From Rahnella woolbedingensis (GTDB lineage: Bacteria > Pseudomonadota > Gammaproteobacteria > Enterobacterales > Enterobacteriaceae), in assembly GCF_003602095.1 (NCBI RefSeq), contig NZ_RAHH01000018.1, positions 1 through 64,000 on the forward strand: a stretch of DNA of 64,000 nt. The letters run 5' to 3'. Of the stretch, positions 45,641-54,831 are shown in pieces. Position numbers and translations under genes: made by a program. The notes beneath the pieces are model-generated. The model did no database searches, was not told the origin of the DNA, and saw nothing but the letters and a program-made list of their open reading frames with translations. How positions within the stretch are numbered: position 1 is the stretch's first letter; each line of letters begins with the position of its first letter.

Positions 45641-45714
45641 TTAATGCTCATTAAAAAAACATCTTGCACAAAGTCGCAACACCCCTTACCATTTACTTAT
45701 CGAACGTTAACTAA
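45641..45714 (+). promoter_or_regulatory. Two-operator promoter module 2
   Basis: Element A is the palindrome TTAATG-CT-CATTAA (45641-45654). After nine bases come -35 TTGCAC (45664-45669), 17 bp, and -10 TACCAT (45687-45692). Element B is TTACTTAT-CGAACG-TTAACTAA (45693-45714), palindromic at 9 of its 11 base pairs. It lies 75 bases before the first BhsA-like gene. Confidence 0.75.
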
Positions 45715-45788
45715 TAAGTAACGTTGACCCGAAACTGAGGCGTCTTCATCAGGCACCTCGAAAAAATTAACGAACAGGAATAAACATC

Positions 45789-46046
45789 ATGAAAACTATC
45801 GCAATGACCCTCGCTGCTCTGACACTGGCTACCGCGTCTTTCTCTACCCTTGCGGCCACTGAAGTTCAGTCTGCACCAGCAGGTGAACAAACAATCGGTA
45901 CCATCAGCGCTTCTTCAAATGGTGACCTGAGTACCCTTCAGTCAAAACTGAATGCGAAAGCCACTGAAGCGGGTGCAAGCTCTTACCGCATCATCGGTGC
46001 TTCCGGTGAAAACCACATGTACGGTACTGCTGAGCTATACAAATAA
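45789..46046 (+). CDS. BhsA/McbA-family periplasmic stress protein, copy 1
   Basis: An 85-residue DUF1471 (YhcN/BhsA) protein, the same length as E. coli BhsA. The signal peptide MKTIAMTLAALTLATASFSTLAA is followed by TEVQSAPAGEQTIGTISASS, and ends SSYRIIGASGENHMYGTAELYK, as in BhsA (KSFRITSVTGPNTLHGTAVIYK). BhsA affects biofilm, copper permeability and stress resistance. The ribosome site is CAGGAAT. Confidence 0.88.
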   Translation: MKTIAMTLAALTLATASFSTLAATEVQSAPAGEQTIGTISASSNGDLSTLQSKLNAKATEAGASSYRIIGASGENHMYGTAELYK

Positions 46047-46086
46047 GAGATGAAGGTTGCGTTAGCAGATTGTTCCGCACAATTAG

Positions 46087-46160
46087 TTAACGATTAATAA
46101 ATAAATTAGTTGCACAGAATGTGATCCAGGTCTAAGATTTAATTATCGAACGTTAATTAA
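46087..46160 (+). promoter_or_regulatory. Two-operator promoter module 3
   Basis: Element A TTAACGATTAATAA (46087-46100), nine bases, -35 TTGCAC (46110-46115), 17 bp, -10 TAAGAT (46133-46138), then element B TTAATTAT-CGAACG-TTAATTAA (46139-46160). Spacing is identical to modules 1 and 2. A repressor on element B would cover the start site. Confidence 0.78.
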
Positions 46161-46214
46161 AAACGTCTGACCGAATCATCACCTGCTGATAAAGAGATAA
46201 AAAGGAATACCATC

Positions 46215-46472
46215 ATGAAAAACATCACAATGACATTAGCTGCAATCGCCCTTGCTACCGCTTCTTTCTCCACCCTGGCAGCGACTGAAGTTCAGTCTGC
46301 ACCAACGGGTCAACAGTCAATCGGTGTAGTAAGTGCTTCTTCAAGCAATGATTTGTCCAGCCTGCAGAACAAACTGAATGCAAAAGCTAACGAAGCTGGC
46401 GCAAGTTCATACCGCATCATCGGTGCTTCTGGTGACAACCATCTGCACGGTACTGCTGAGCTGTACAAATAA
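46215..46472 (+). CDS. BhsA/McbA-family periplasmic stress protein, copy 2
   Basis: An 85-residue paralogue of the preceding gene, with ~80% identity by eye. The signal peptide ends SFSTLAA; the mature part has TEVQSAPTGQQSIGVVSASS and ASSYRIIGASGDNHLHGTAELYK. The ribosome site is AAGGAAT, 8 bases before the ATG. It has its own promoter module 3, so each copy can be controlled separately. Confidence 0.88.
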   Translation: MKNITMTLAAIALATASFSTLAATEVQSAPTGQQSIGVVSASSSNDLSSLQNKLNAKANEAGASSYRIIGASGDNHLHGTAELYK

Positions 46473-46508
46473 GTAAAAAATTTTGCATCAAGGGTTACCG
46501 ACATTTAG

Positions 46509-46577
46509 TTAACGATTAATAAGCTAGATGTCAGATCGGACAGAAGACAGCTTTGCACATTAAATGAACGTTGATGA
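46509..46577 (+). promoter_or_regulatory. Diverged promoter module 4
   Basis: Element A TTAACGATTAATAA (46509-46522) is identical to that of module 3, and half of element B (TGAACGTTGAT, 46565-46575) is kept. The -35/-10 pair at the fixed spacing is lost; TTGCAC occurs at 46553-46558, out of register. Promoter activity is doubtful. Confidence 0.5.
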
Positions 46578-46620
46578 CAACGCCTGGCAAAGCTCAATAA
46601 ATGAATTGAGGATATGTATT

Positions 46621-46890
46621 ATGAAAAACAATATGAAAAATATTACGATGACTCTCGCCGCTATCGCTCTGGCAACCGCTTCATTCTCCAGCCTGGCAGC
46701 GACTGAAGTTCAGTCCGCTCCGTCAGGTCAGCAGGCGATTGGTGTCGTCAGCGCAACTTCAGGTAACAGCCTGAGCAGCCTGCAGGCCAAACTGAATGCG
46801 AAAGCCAGTGAAGCCGGTGCAAGCTCTTACCGTATCATCGGTGCTTCCGGTGACAACCACCTGTACGGTACGGCTGAGCTGTATAAATAA
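46621..46890 (+). CDS. BhsA/McbA-family periplasmic stress protein, copy 3
   Basis: An 89-residue third paralogue, four residues longer at the N terminus (MKNNMKNITMTLAAIALATASFSSLAA). The mature part has TEVQSAPSGQQAIGVVSATSG and SSYRIIGASGDNHLYGTAELYK. A ribosome site GAGGAT lies eight bases upstream of the ATG at 46621, which decides it over the ATG at 46633. Its promoter module is degraded. A terminator follows and ends the cluster. Confidence 0.87.
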   Translation: MKNNMKNITMTLAAIALATASFSSLAATEVQSAPSGQQAIGVVSATSGNSLSSLQAKLNAKASEAGASSYRIIGASGDNHLYGTAELYK

Positions 46891-46923
46891 GCCCGACGGT
46901 TAAAGTCAGGTAATAAGCAGAAG

Positions 46924-46945
46924 AGGCGGCGTTTGCCGCCTTTTT
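46924..46945 (+). terminator. Terminator of the BhsA cluster
   Basis: Hairpin AGGCGGC / GCCGCCT with a GTTT loop, followed by a T run. Confidence 0.9.
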
Positions 46946-47136
46946 CATATCTGCGATTGAGCAAATTTCTCATTCCCCTCCCGCCGCCCTGCCATCTTGT
47001 GCTACATTTTTCTCTTCTGTTTCCGTTCAGGTTCTTAATCCCAATGTAACGAATTCTCATCACTGACAGTTTTATCTATCCCTGATGCATAAACGCATTT
47101 CGGGGGTTTCTGTTATTTCAGATGTGAATCTCATTC

Positions 47137-48351
47137 ATGAACTCGTTATTGCATGCGCTGATACGCGCATTACGCAGCCACCGCTGGCTGCGTCTGCTGG
47201 GCTGTGCCTTTATTTTATCCTCACTCGGAAATGGTCTGACGCAGGTAGTGGTTTTTGGGCAACTGCTGCGCTGGCAAGCTTCGCCCGCGACACTGACTCT
47301 GGCGTATATGCTGGCGACACTGCCCGGATTTCTCGGCAGTCTCTGGGGCGAACGACTTTGCCGGAACATGTCGCCACTGCGCATTCTGATCCTGTGTGAA
47401 ATACTCGGTATGCTGGCGCTGATAATGCCGCTGTATGGTGTGCTGACGCATAACATTACGGCGCTGCTGGCCGTTCAGTCTGCAGAGGCATTATTCAGCG
47501 GGATGAGTTATCCGGCGCTGACGTTGTTGTTCAAACGCGGTCTTAGCGCCGAAGAGTTACCGGCGGCAACGGCGCTGGAAACCCTGATTTTTGCCGCGCA
47601 GGTATTGCTCGGCACCGGATTGGGCGTTTTACTGTTTGATGTGCTTTCACCGCTGAGCCTGCTGACTCTGGATGCGCTGAGTTTTGCCGCATCCGCGGCT
47701 CTGCTGGCCGGATCATTAGCTCACTTTACAGTGTGTACGCCGCACGACTCCCCTCCCAAAAAGGATGCCGAACCGCCACTTCACTGGAAAACGTTTACGC
47801 CGTTGCAAAAACGAAGCGTCTTGCTGCTGCCGGCACTGGCAGCGGTAGGTTCCCCGGCGATGGCATTGTTACCGGCACTGGCGCAGCAAATGCACACGCA
47901 GGATACGGCCAGTCTGGCGCTGCCGCTGTTGTTTGCGCGCAGTCTCGGGCAACTTTGCGGCCCGCTGTTACTCAATGCGAACAAACTCCGGCATTACAGC
48001 GCCAGCAACCTGCGGCTTTTAGTCTGTCTGATGCTGTTTTTGGCCGGATATTTCCTGTTGCCGCACTTCGCCTTATGGCCATTTGCCGCGCTGACACTCA
48101 TTTTCGGCGCACATCTGGCATCAAATGTGGTGTTTGCATTGGGGACTTTCGGGGTTCTGAGCCATTTTCAGGGCGCGGATGTTGCGCGTGCCAGTGCGCT
48201 GGCGTGGCGGGGACAGGTGTTCATCGCCGCGATTGCCACCGGCATTGCCGGTTATCTGGCAGAAAATGCGGGGGCCGCGATAGCACTCCATAGTGTTTCA
48301 CTCACCAGCCTGGCCGGTGTTGCAATTCTGCTCTGGCGCTATCGGGTTTAA
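47137..48351 (+). CDS. MFS transporter, unknown substrate
   Basis: A 404-residue membrane protein with about twelve helices and the look of an MFS exporter (MdtH- or enterobactin-exporter-like size). The N-terminal part holds GCAFILSSLGNGLTQVVVFGQLL, and the short loop SLWGERLCRN replaces the usual GxLaDrxGrr motif in part. No substrate can be assigned. No good ribosome site is seen before the ATG at 47137. A terminator follows; neighbours do not suggest an operon. Confidence 0.75.
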   Translation: MNSLLHALIRALRSHRWLRLLGCAFILSSLGNGLTQVVVFGQLLRWQASPATLTLAYMLATLPGFLGSLWGERLCRNMSPLRILILCEILGMLALIMPLYGVLTHNITALLAVQSAEALFSGMSYPALTLLFKRGLSAEELPAATALETLIFAAQVLLGTGLGVLLFDVLSPLSLLTLDALSFAASAALLAGSLAHFTVCTPHDSPPKKDAEPPLHWKTFTPLQKRSVLLLPALAAVGSPAMALLPALAQQMHTQDTASLALPLLFARSLGQLCGPLLLNANKLRHYSASNLRLLVCLMLFLAGYFLLPHFALWPFAALTLIFGAHLASNVVFALGTFGVLSHFQGADVARASALAWRGQVFIAAIATGIAGYLAENAGAAIALHSVSLTSLAGVAILLWRYRV

Positions 48352-48356
48352 GTGAT

Positions 48357-48382
48357 AAAAAGCAGGGACTTCCCTGCTTTTT
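48357..48382. terminator. Bidirectional terminator, MFS / ddlA
   Basis: AAAAAGCAGGG-ACTT-CCCTGCTTTTT is a perfect hairpin between convergent genes. Confidence 0.9.
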
Positions 48383-48405
48383 CGTATTCCCCTGAAACCA
48401 GCCCG

Positions 48406-49503
48406 TCAGTTGGCTGAGCTTTTCAGCTGGTTGTCCTGCTGATGTTGCTCCACCGCAAGTTCAATCAGGCGGGTGATCAAATCGCTGTACCCTAAGCCGC
48501 TGGCAGCCCAGAGTTTTGGATACATACTGATGTTAGTGAATCCGGGCAGCGTGTTGATTTCATTAATGATAACCTCACCCTGCTCGGTCAGGAACACGTC
48601 CACGCGCGCCATACCACGGCACTCGAGCACCTGAAATGCCTGTAAAGCAATGGCACGAATGCGGTCATGCGTTTCCTGCGGTAAATCAGCCGGAACGGCA
48701 ATGGAAGCACCGGATTCATTGATGTACTTGGTATCGTAGGAATAAAACTCGTCGTGCAGGATAACTTCGCCGCACACGCTGGCCTGCGGATAATCATTGC
48801 CCAGCACCGCGCATTCGATTTCGCGGCCTTTAATGGCGGACTCGACCAGCACTTTATGATCGAAGCTGAACGCTTCTTCGAGCGCCCGCACAAAGCCTGC
48901 TTCATCACTGACCTTGCTGACACCGACTGATGACCCCTGATTCGCCGGCTTGATAAACAGCGGCAGGCCGAGTTGCTGAGAAACTCCGGCAAAGGTATGT
49001 TTCTGGCGGTTAGCGCGGGTCAGGCAGACAAACGGGGCGACGGATAAACCGGCATCACGCAACAAACGTTTGGTGACGTCTTTATCCATGCTGACCGCTG
49101 AACCCAAAACGCCCGAGCCAACGAAAGCGATATTCGCCATGCGCAGCAATCCCTGCAACGAACCGTCTTCGCCCAGTGTGCCGTGGACAATCGGGAAAAT
49201 CACGTCCACTTGCGATAACGCGCTGGCGCTATGGGTTTCGATTAACTGATTTTCCGTTTGTCCCGGGATCAGTGCGACCTGATTATTCGAGCGGTTCAGG
49301 GTAATCAGCGAAGGGTTCTCAGCATTGATCAGGTAATTGCTGGCATCATTAATATGCCATTCCCCTTTCTTATCAATACCGAGTAATGTCACATCAAATC
49401 GTTTCTTATCAATGGCATCAACAATGTTTTTTGCCGATTGCAGTGACACTTCGTGCTCTGCCGATTTACCACCAAAAATGATACCAACCCGTAATTTACT
49501 CAC
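48406..49503 (-). CDS. ddlA: D-alanine--D-alanine ligase A
   Basis: A 365-residue ATP-grasp ligase (E. coli DdlA 364) that joins two D-alanines for peptidoglycan. Seen are [41 protein letters not shown], the ATP-grasp loop [14 protein letters not shown] and the metal-site segment [22 protein letters not shown]. The start is GTG with AAGGAGC ten bases upstream. It stands as a single gene. Confidence 0.96.
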   Translation of the reverse strand: MSKLRVGIIFGGKSAEHEVSLQSAKNIVDAIDKKRFDVTLLGIDKKGEWHINDASNYLINAENPSLITLNRSNNQVALIPGQTENQLIETHSASALSQVDVIFPIVHGTLGEDGSLQGLLRMANIAFVGSGVLGSAVSMDKDVTKRLLRDAGLSVAPFVCLTRANRQKHTFAGVSQQLGLPLFIKPANQGSSVGVSKVSDEAGFVRALEEAFSFDHKVLVESAIKGREIECAVLGNDYPQASVCGEVILHDEFYSYDTKYINESGASIAVPADLPQETHDRIRAIALQAFQVLECRGMARVDVFLTEQGEVIINEINTLPGFTNISMYPKLWAASGLGYSDLITRLIELAVEQHQQDNQLKSSAN

Positions 49504-49561
49504 CTGCTGCTCCTTGTCGCCAGCACATGGCTGGCGGCGAATTTTCTATAACAGCCAACCA

Positions 49562-49891
49562 CTAGTCGACTACAAACAGTTTAGCGCCCACCGGTGTGGA
49601 AGAACGATGCGCTTCGGCATTATCCGCCACCTGATAACTCATGCCCGGCGACAGCGTAAATTTGCGACCATCTTCCAGACGGGTATGAAGCTCACCTTCC
49701 AGGCAGAACAATACGTGGCCTTTACTGCACCAGTGATCTGCCTCATAACCTGCTGAATATTCGACAATACGCACCCGGATACCGCCAAACTTTTGCGTAC
49801 GCCACAGCGCCATACCGGTATCACCCGGATGTTGTGTCGGGGTGACGTCGCTCCAGTCAGTCGTGCAAAACGGAATCGCATCAAGCTTCAT
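49562..49891 (-). CDS. DHCW-motif cupin-fold protein
   Basis: A 109-residue single-domain cupin. The motif ADHWCSKGHVLFCLEGEL gives the D-H-C-W name; the second cupin part is ADNAEAHRSSTPVGAKLFVVD. The frame is open to 49954, but the ATG at 49891 (MKLDAIPFCTTDW) matches the usual start of the family. Function is unknown. Confidence 0.82.
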   Translation of the reverse strand: MKLDAIPFCTTDWSDVTPTQHPGDTGMALWRTQKFGGIRVRIVEYSAGYEADHWCSKGHVLFCLEGELHTRLEDGRKFTLSPGMSYQVADNAEAHRSSTPVGAKLFVVD

Positions 49892-50028
49892 GAGTTTCTC
49901 AATGTCGGGAATTTGAAGGAAAGCCAGCATAAAAGTGAGCGGTAAATTTATCAATCGGTTGCTGAAAACAATTCATTAACAGCCTGCCGCAAAGTTACGT
50001 AAAGCCGATTGTTCCTAGAGACGGACCA

Positions 50029-50066
50029 CAGCCCGCGTAGGGCGGGGGCACTGACGAAGCGGGCTG
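50029..50066. repeat. GC-rich hairpin in the ssadh upstream region
   Basis: CAGCCCGC pairs with GCGGGCTG 22 bases later, with a nested GCCCGC/GGCGGG. It resembles a short intergenic repeat unit; no T tract follows. Confidence 0.5.
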
Positions 50067-50126
50067 AGCGCGCAAAACGGTTGTGTTGCATGAGGTGTCT
50101 GTGGGACAGAGGTCACGTTTTTTCGT

Positions 50127-50134
50127 CTATGCTT
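50127..50134 (+). promoter_or_regulatory. Sigma-S-like -10 before the dehydrogenase
   Basis: CTATGCTT, one base from the sigma-S type CTATACTT, lies ~95 bases before the gene; the -35 is poorly conserved. Confidence 0.35.
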
Positions 50135-50229
50135 AATGTTCTGTTGAGAAAGAACGCAGTAAGGCGAACGCACCTCAATTCCAACGTGCCGTTGCTGTCG
50201 ACGACACGCCACAAAACAAGGAGCAACAT

Positions 50230-51609
50230 ATGCCATATCAAACAATAAATCCGTTCAATAACAAACTCATCAAAGAATATCAGACCCATAATGACAAACA
50301 GGTAGAGGAAGCGGTGTCTGCGGCACATGCCCTGTATAAATCTGACTGGGCGCAAGGCGATATTAAGCAACGCGTTAAAGTGCTGCATAAACTTTCAGAA
50401 CTGATGGCTTCCCGTATCGATGAGCTGGCAGAAGTGGTCAGTGTGGAGATGGGGAAACTCATCGGTCAGAGCCGTGGCGAAGTACAGATTTGCGCCGATA
50501 TTGCGAAATTCTATGCTGAAAACGCCGAGGAATTTCTCAAACCTGTGCCGTATAAATCCGATCTCGGCGAAGCCTGGGTCGAGCATCATCCGATTGGTGT
50601 GATCATGGCCGTCGAGCCGTGGAACTTCCCGTTCTATCAGCTGATGCGTGTACTGGCACCAAACCTGGCTTCCGGTAACAGCGTCATCGTGAAGCACGCC
50701 AGTATCGTTCCTCATTGTGCTGAAACCTTTGAGAAACTGATTGTCGAAGCAGGCGCGCCAAAAGGGGCTTATACCAATCTGTTTATTTCGCAGGATCAGG
50801 TGGCCTCTATCATCGACGACGACCGTGTTCAGGGTGTCGCGCTGACCGGCTCGGAAAAGGCCGGGGCCATTGTGGCGGCACGCGCCGCGGGCAAGCTCAA
50901 GAAATCGACCCTTGAACTGGGCGGGAATGACGTGTTTGCCGTGCTGGATGATGCCGATATCGATAAAGCGGCTAAGGCCGGGGCGCAGGCGCGCGTGTCA
51001 AATGCCGGTCAGGTTTGTACCGCCGCCAAACGCTTCATCATTCATGAGAAAGTCGCCGATGAATTCCTGAAAAAATTCACCGAGCACTTTAAAGCGCTGA
51101 AGATGGGCGACCCGCTGGATAAATCCACCACGCTGGGACCGTTGTCTTCCGCCGATGCGGTGAAAACGCTGAGCAAACAGGTGGATGATGCCGTGAAGCA
51201 CGGTGCAAAACTGCACTTTGGCGGCAAGAAAGTCAGCGATAATCCGGGGAATTTCTTTGAGCCGACCATTCTGACGCACATTACCCGCGATAATCCGGCG
51301 TACTTCGAAGAGTTCTTCGGCCCGGTGGCGCAGGTGTATGTGGTGAAAAATGACGAGGAACTGGTGAAACTTGCCAACGACTCCCATTACGGCCTCGGCG
51401 GCTCGTTATTCACCCGCGATTTGACCCGCGCACGTAAGCTGGCAAGCCAGATTGAAACCGGGATGGTCTACGTTAATTCACCAACGGATACCGCAGCAGA
51501 ACTGCCTTTCGGCGGTGTGAAACGCTCTGGTTTTGGCCGCGAACTGTCTGATTTAGGTATCAAAGAGTTTGTGAACCAAAAACTGGTGGTGCTGACTGCG
51601 AAGTCCTGA
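50230..51609 (+). CDS. sad: NAD-dependent succinate-semialdehyde dehydrogenase (Sad-like)
   Basis: A 459-residue aldehyde dehydrogenase similar to E. coli Sad/YneI (462). Catalytic residues are C263 in NAGQVCTAAKR and E229 in LELGGND. It lacks the long N terminus of GabD. The segment EPWNFPFYQLMR and HHPIGVIMAV are typical. It oxidises succinate semialdehyde to succinate with NAD or NADP. It is monocistronic with an AAGGAGC ribosome site. A GC-rich hairpin without a T tract lies just after the stop. Confidence 0.87.
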   Translation: MPYQTINPFNNKLIKEYQTHNDKQVEEAVSAAHALYKSDWAQGDIKQRVKVLHKLSELMASRIDELAEVVSVEMGKLIGQSRGEVQICADIAKFYAENAEEFLKPVPYKSDLGEAWVEHHPIGVIMAVEPWNFPFYQLMRVLAPNLASGNSVIVKHASIVPHCAETFEKLIVEAGAPKGAYTNLFISQDQVASIIDDDRVQGVALTGSEKAGAIVAARAAGKLKKSTLELGGNDVFAVLDDADIDKAAKAGAQARVSNAGQVCTAAKRFIIHEKVADEFLKKFTEHFKALKMGDPLDKSTTLGPLSSADAVKTLSKQVDDAVKHGAKLHFGGKKVSDNPGNFFEPTILTHITRDNPAYFEEFFGPVAQVYVVKNDEELVKLANDSHYGLGGSLFTRDLTRARKLASQIETGMVYVNSPTDTAAELPFGGVKRSGFGRELSDLGIKEFVNQKLVVLTAKS

Positions 51610-51779
51610 CCCTCTGTTTTGCGCCTCCCCCGTGCGGGGGAGGTCGTGAAGCGCCCTATTTCTCCGTCTGTTTTCCCACGCTCTCCTTTCTCATTCGCTA
51701 AGCCTTGATTAATGACAAAGCGCCAGTGTCTCCACCCTCCCTATAATCAGACCCGTTTGTCTTCCCACTGGTAAATCAC

Positions 51780-52901
51780 ATGGCTTATGAACTCAATCTC
51801 GACTGGCCGGAATTTTTAGAGAAATACTGGCAAAAAAAACCTGTTGTCATTAAAAAAGCGTTCTCGGATTTTGTCGATCCTATCTCCCCGGACGAATTAG
51901 CCGGTCTGGCGATGGAGCCGGAAGTGGACAGCCGTCTGGTGAGCCATAAAAATGGGGAATGGCAGGCGAGCAACGGGCCCTTCGAACATTTTGACGGGCT
52001 GGGCGAAACCGGCTGGTCATTACTGGCACAGGCCGTGAACCACTGGCACCTGCCCGCCGCTGAGCTGGTGAAGCCTTTTCGCGTATTACCGGACTGGCGT
52101 CTAGATGACCTGATGATTTCCTATTCCGTGCCCGGTGGCGGTGTCGGCCCGCATATCGATCAGTATGACGTGTTCATCATTCAGGGTATGGGCAGCCGCC
52201 GCTGGCGCGTGGGCGATGCCTTACCGATGCGTCAGTTCTGTCCACATCCGGCGTTACTGCATGTTGATCCTTTCACGCCAATCATTGATGAAGATCTCGA
52301 ACCGGGCGACATTCTGTATATTCCGCCGGGCTTCCCGCACGACGGTTTCACCCATGAAACGGCTCTCAACTATTCCGTCGGTTTCCGTGGCCCTAACTCG
52401 CGCGATTTCATCAGCAGTTTTGCTGACTATGCGCTGGAAAACGATCTGGGCGGCAATCACTACAGCGATCCGGATTTGACGCTGCGTGACCACGTCGGAA
52501 AAGTGGAAGAATATGAGCTGGAGCGTGTGCGCCAGATGATGGTTGAAATGCTCAGCCAGCCGGAAGATTTCAAACAGTGGTTTGGCCGTTTTGCTACCAC
52601 TCCGCGCCATGAGCTGGATATCGCTCCGGCGGAGCCGCCTTATGAAGCGCAGGAAATTGTGGATGCGCTGATGCAGGGCGATAGCCTGACCCGTTTAAGC
52701 GGACTGCGCGTGCTGAATGTCGGTGAACGATTCTTTGTGAACAGCGAACCGCTGGAAACGGCTCAGCATAACGCCGCCGACGCGCTGTGCCGTTACACGC
52801 TGATCGGTCAGAAAGAACTGGGCAGCGCGTTGCAGGATCCGGAATTTGTGGTTGTATTAACGGATCTGGTGAATCAGGGTTACTGGTATTTCGACGAATA
52901 A
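51780..52901 (+). CDS. roxA: 50S ribosomal protein L16 arginine 3-hydroxylase RoxA
   Basis: A 373-residue JmjC-type 2-oxoglutarate/Fe(II) oxygenase, the YcfD type that hydroxylates an arginine of ribosomal protein L16. The iron ligands fall at H125 and D127 (PHIDQYDVF) and H187 (FPHDGFTH), the same numbers as in E. coli YcfD. The C-terminal winged-helix part is present. It is a single gene followed by a strong terminator. Confidence 0.95.
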   Translation: MAYELNLDWPEFLEKYWQKKPVVIKKAFSDFVDPISPDELAGLAMEPEVDSRLVSHKNGEWQASNGPFEHFDGLGETGWSLLAQAVNHWHLPAAELVKPFRVLPDWRLDDLMISYSVPGGGVGPHIDQYDVFIIQGMGSRRWRVGDALPMRQFCPHPALLHVDPFTPIIDEDLEPGDILYIPPGFPHDGFTHETALNYSVGFRGPNSRDFISSFADYALENDLGGNHYSDPDLTLRDHVGKVEEYELERVRQMMVEMLSQPEDFKQWFGRFATTPRHELDIAPAEPPYEAQEIVDALMQGDSLTRLSGLRVLNVGERFFVNSEPLETAQHNAADALCRYTLIGQKELGSALQDPEFVVVLTDLVNQGYWYFDE

Positions 52902-52935
52902 TAGCGTTGTTATCCTTCGCTATAAATAAAATAAC

Positions 52936-52969
52936 AAAAGGCGGCGTCCCTGCGGATGCCGCCTTTTTT
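52936..52969. terminator. Bidirectional terminator, roxA / phn operon
   Basis: AAAAGGCGGCGTCC / GGATGCCGCCTTTTTT forms a long hairpin with a CTGC loop between convergent genes. Confidence 0.9.
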
Positions 52970-52980
52970 ATGCGCTTTCG

Positions 52981-53904
52981 TTACGGACGGTAAAGCTCGA
53001 CCGGCGGCTTCATTTTGCGCTCTTCCGGCTCAAATAAATCAATCTCTTCACCATGAATATATTTGGCGCGCAACATCGCGGAGATCTTATCCATCGTCAT
53101 GACAATGGCAACCAGGACCAGCGTGATAAACATCACCACATCCCAGTTCCATAAACGCATATTTTCCGCATACACCAGGCCTATCCCGCCCGCACCGACA
53201 AAACCGAGCACCGCAGCAGAACGCGTGTTGGATTCAATCTGATACAGCGACAACGCAAGGAATGTCGGGAAGGATTGCGTGAAAATACCGAAGCGGTGAG
53301 TCTGTAACGGTGATGCCCCCAGCGCCCGTAAACCACGGCTCGGCGAGCGTTCCACCGCTTCATGTCCTTCCGCATACAGTTTGCCAAGTAAGCCTAAATC
53401 CTGCATCACAATCGCCAGCACACCGGCCAGCGGTCCCATGCCAACGGCACGGACAAAAATCAGCCCCCAGATGGCCATATCCAGTCCTCGCAGCACGTCC
53501 AGAATACGGCGGGTAATCATGGAAATAGGTCTGAGAACCGGCGTTGACATCACGTTGCGCGCAGCCAGAAAGGATAGTGGCAAAGCAAGGAAAGACGCCG
53601 TAACTGTGCCCGCAAACACAATCGCCAGCGTGATCGCAATCTGCGTGAAATAATACTTAAACGGCCATTCAGACACGTTATGCCAGACGAACATGCGCAG
53701 GAAATACCGCCCGACTTCACGGGTGCCGCGCACCACTTCGCTCCATGGAATACCGAAATAGCTGAAGAAATAGACGTAATACAGCGCAATGACGACAGTC
53801 AGTATCGCGAGATAACGCAGATAGCGGCGCTGCGCGGCGAACAAATGTCCGTGCTGCTGCTTCAGGCTGCTGACAACATGAGGTTCAAGCGCATCAGTTA
53901 ACAT
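52981..53904 (-). CDS. phnE: Phosphonate-type ABC permease PhnE (second copy)
   Basis: A 307-residue permease with six helices. The cytoplasmic loop SRGLRALGASPLQTHRFGIFTQSFPTFLALSLYQIESNTRSAAVLGFVGAGGIG is diagnostic of PhnE. It is the last gene of phnCDEE and its start shares a base with the end of the first phnE. Two different PhnE proteins form a heterodimeric channel in some importers. Confidence 0.9.
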   Translation of the reverse strand: MLTDALEPHVVSSLKQQHGHLFAAQRRYLRYLAILTVVIALYYVYFFSYFGIPWSEVVRGTREVGRYFLRMFVWHNVSEWPFKYYFTQIAITLAIVFAGTVTASFLALPLSFLAARNVMSTPVLRPISMITRRILDVLRGLDMAIWGLIFVRAVGMGPLAGVLAIVMQDLGLLGKLYAEGHEAVERSPSRGLRALGASPLQTHRFGIFTQSFPTFLALSLYQIESNTRSAAVLGFVGAGGIGLVYAENMRLWNWDVVMFITLVLVAIVMTMDKISAMLRAKYIHGEEIDLFEPEERKMKPPVELYRP

Positions 53905-54821
53905 CAGAAAGTGCCCTCCACGACGCGTTTGCGCAATTTACCGGAAAGAAAATCCATCGCCGAGACCACCAGAATGATCAGCAGTAAGGTCATGCTGACC
54001 TGATCATATCGATCCAGTTTGATGGACGTCATCAGTTCCTGCCCGATCCCTCCTGCCCCGACTAGACCGAGGATCGTCGACTGGCGGAAGTTGATTTCCA
54101 GGCGCATGAAGCTGTAGGACAGAAAGATCGGTTTGACCTGCGGCCACATGGCGAAACGCATGCGCTGCAAACGCCCTGCTCCGCAGGCTCTCAGGCCGCG
54201 TACCGGTTTGTCCGATGCGGTTTCAATGGATTCATAGAAGAGTTTGGTCAGGCTGCCGACCGTGTGTAAGGTCAGCGCGATAAAGCCCGGAATAGCGCCA
54301 ACGCCAAAGGCCATTACGCACATCACCGCCCACGCCAGTTCAGGCATGGTGCGCAGAAAAGCCACAAACGTGCGGATACTGAATTTCACCCATTTTGGTG
54401 AATCCGTATTCCCTGCGGCGAGAAACGCCAGAACAACCGCCAGCGCGGTCGATAATATCGTCGAGGATAACGCCAGCTGAATAGTTTCCCAAATCAGCGG
54501 CAACTGAATATTAAGACGATATCCCCAATACGCCAGTGAGCCTTCTGTATGACCGTCAGCAAATAACAGTGACCAGTGTAATACCGGAACCGTCTGACCG
54601 ATATAATCAAAGAAGCTCGGCGCGGAGACAATAATCGTTTTTAAATTAAGTTCGGAAACATTGCCTGACCAAAGATATAACAGCAGCATCAGCCCTGACC
54701 AGATCAGCGCCTCACGTTTTTGTTTTCCGCGGATCTGCTGGTAATAACGATTGAAGTCTTTATTCAAAATAATATTTCCGGTTTGCAAATAATAATCAAA
54801 TCTAAACCCTAAATATTTCAT
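53904..54821 (-). CDS. phnE: Phosphonate-type ABC permease PhnE (first copy)
   Basis: A 305-residue permease with a loop like its partner (VRGLRACGAGRLQRMRFAMWPQVKPIFLSYSFMRLEINFRQSTILGLVGAGGIG). The N-terminal ~35 residues are charged and cytoplasmic (NKDFNRYYQQIRGKQKRE). Start choice is uncertain: ATG at 54821, TTG at 54833, or a TTG near NKDFN with GGAA upstream. The gene is separated from phnD by a repeat-filled spacer of about 170 bases. Confidence 0.87.
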   Translation of the reverse strand: MKYLGFRFDYYLQTGNIILNKDFNRYYQQIRGKQKREALIWSGLMLLLYLWSGNVSELNLKTIIVSAPSFFDYIGQTVPVLHWSLLFADGHTEGSLAYWGYRLNIQLPLIWETIQLALSSTILSTALAVVLAFLAAGNTDSPKWVKFSIRTFVAFLRTMPELAWAVMCVMAFGVGAIPGFIALTLHTVGSLTKLFYESIETASDKPVRGLRACGAGRLQRMRFAMWPQVKPIFLSYSFMRLEINFRQSTILGLVGAGGIGQELMTSIKLDRYDQVSMTLLLIILVVSAMDFLSGKLRKRVVEGTF

Positions 54822-54831
54822 GGTGCAGCAC

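Noticed and set aside
51624-51643. Hairpin CCTCCCCCG/CGGGGGAGG after the dehydrogenase as a terminator
   Set aside because: No T tract follows; it is not a canonical intrinsic terminator, though it may still shape the mRNA end.
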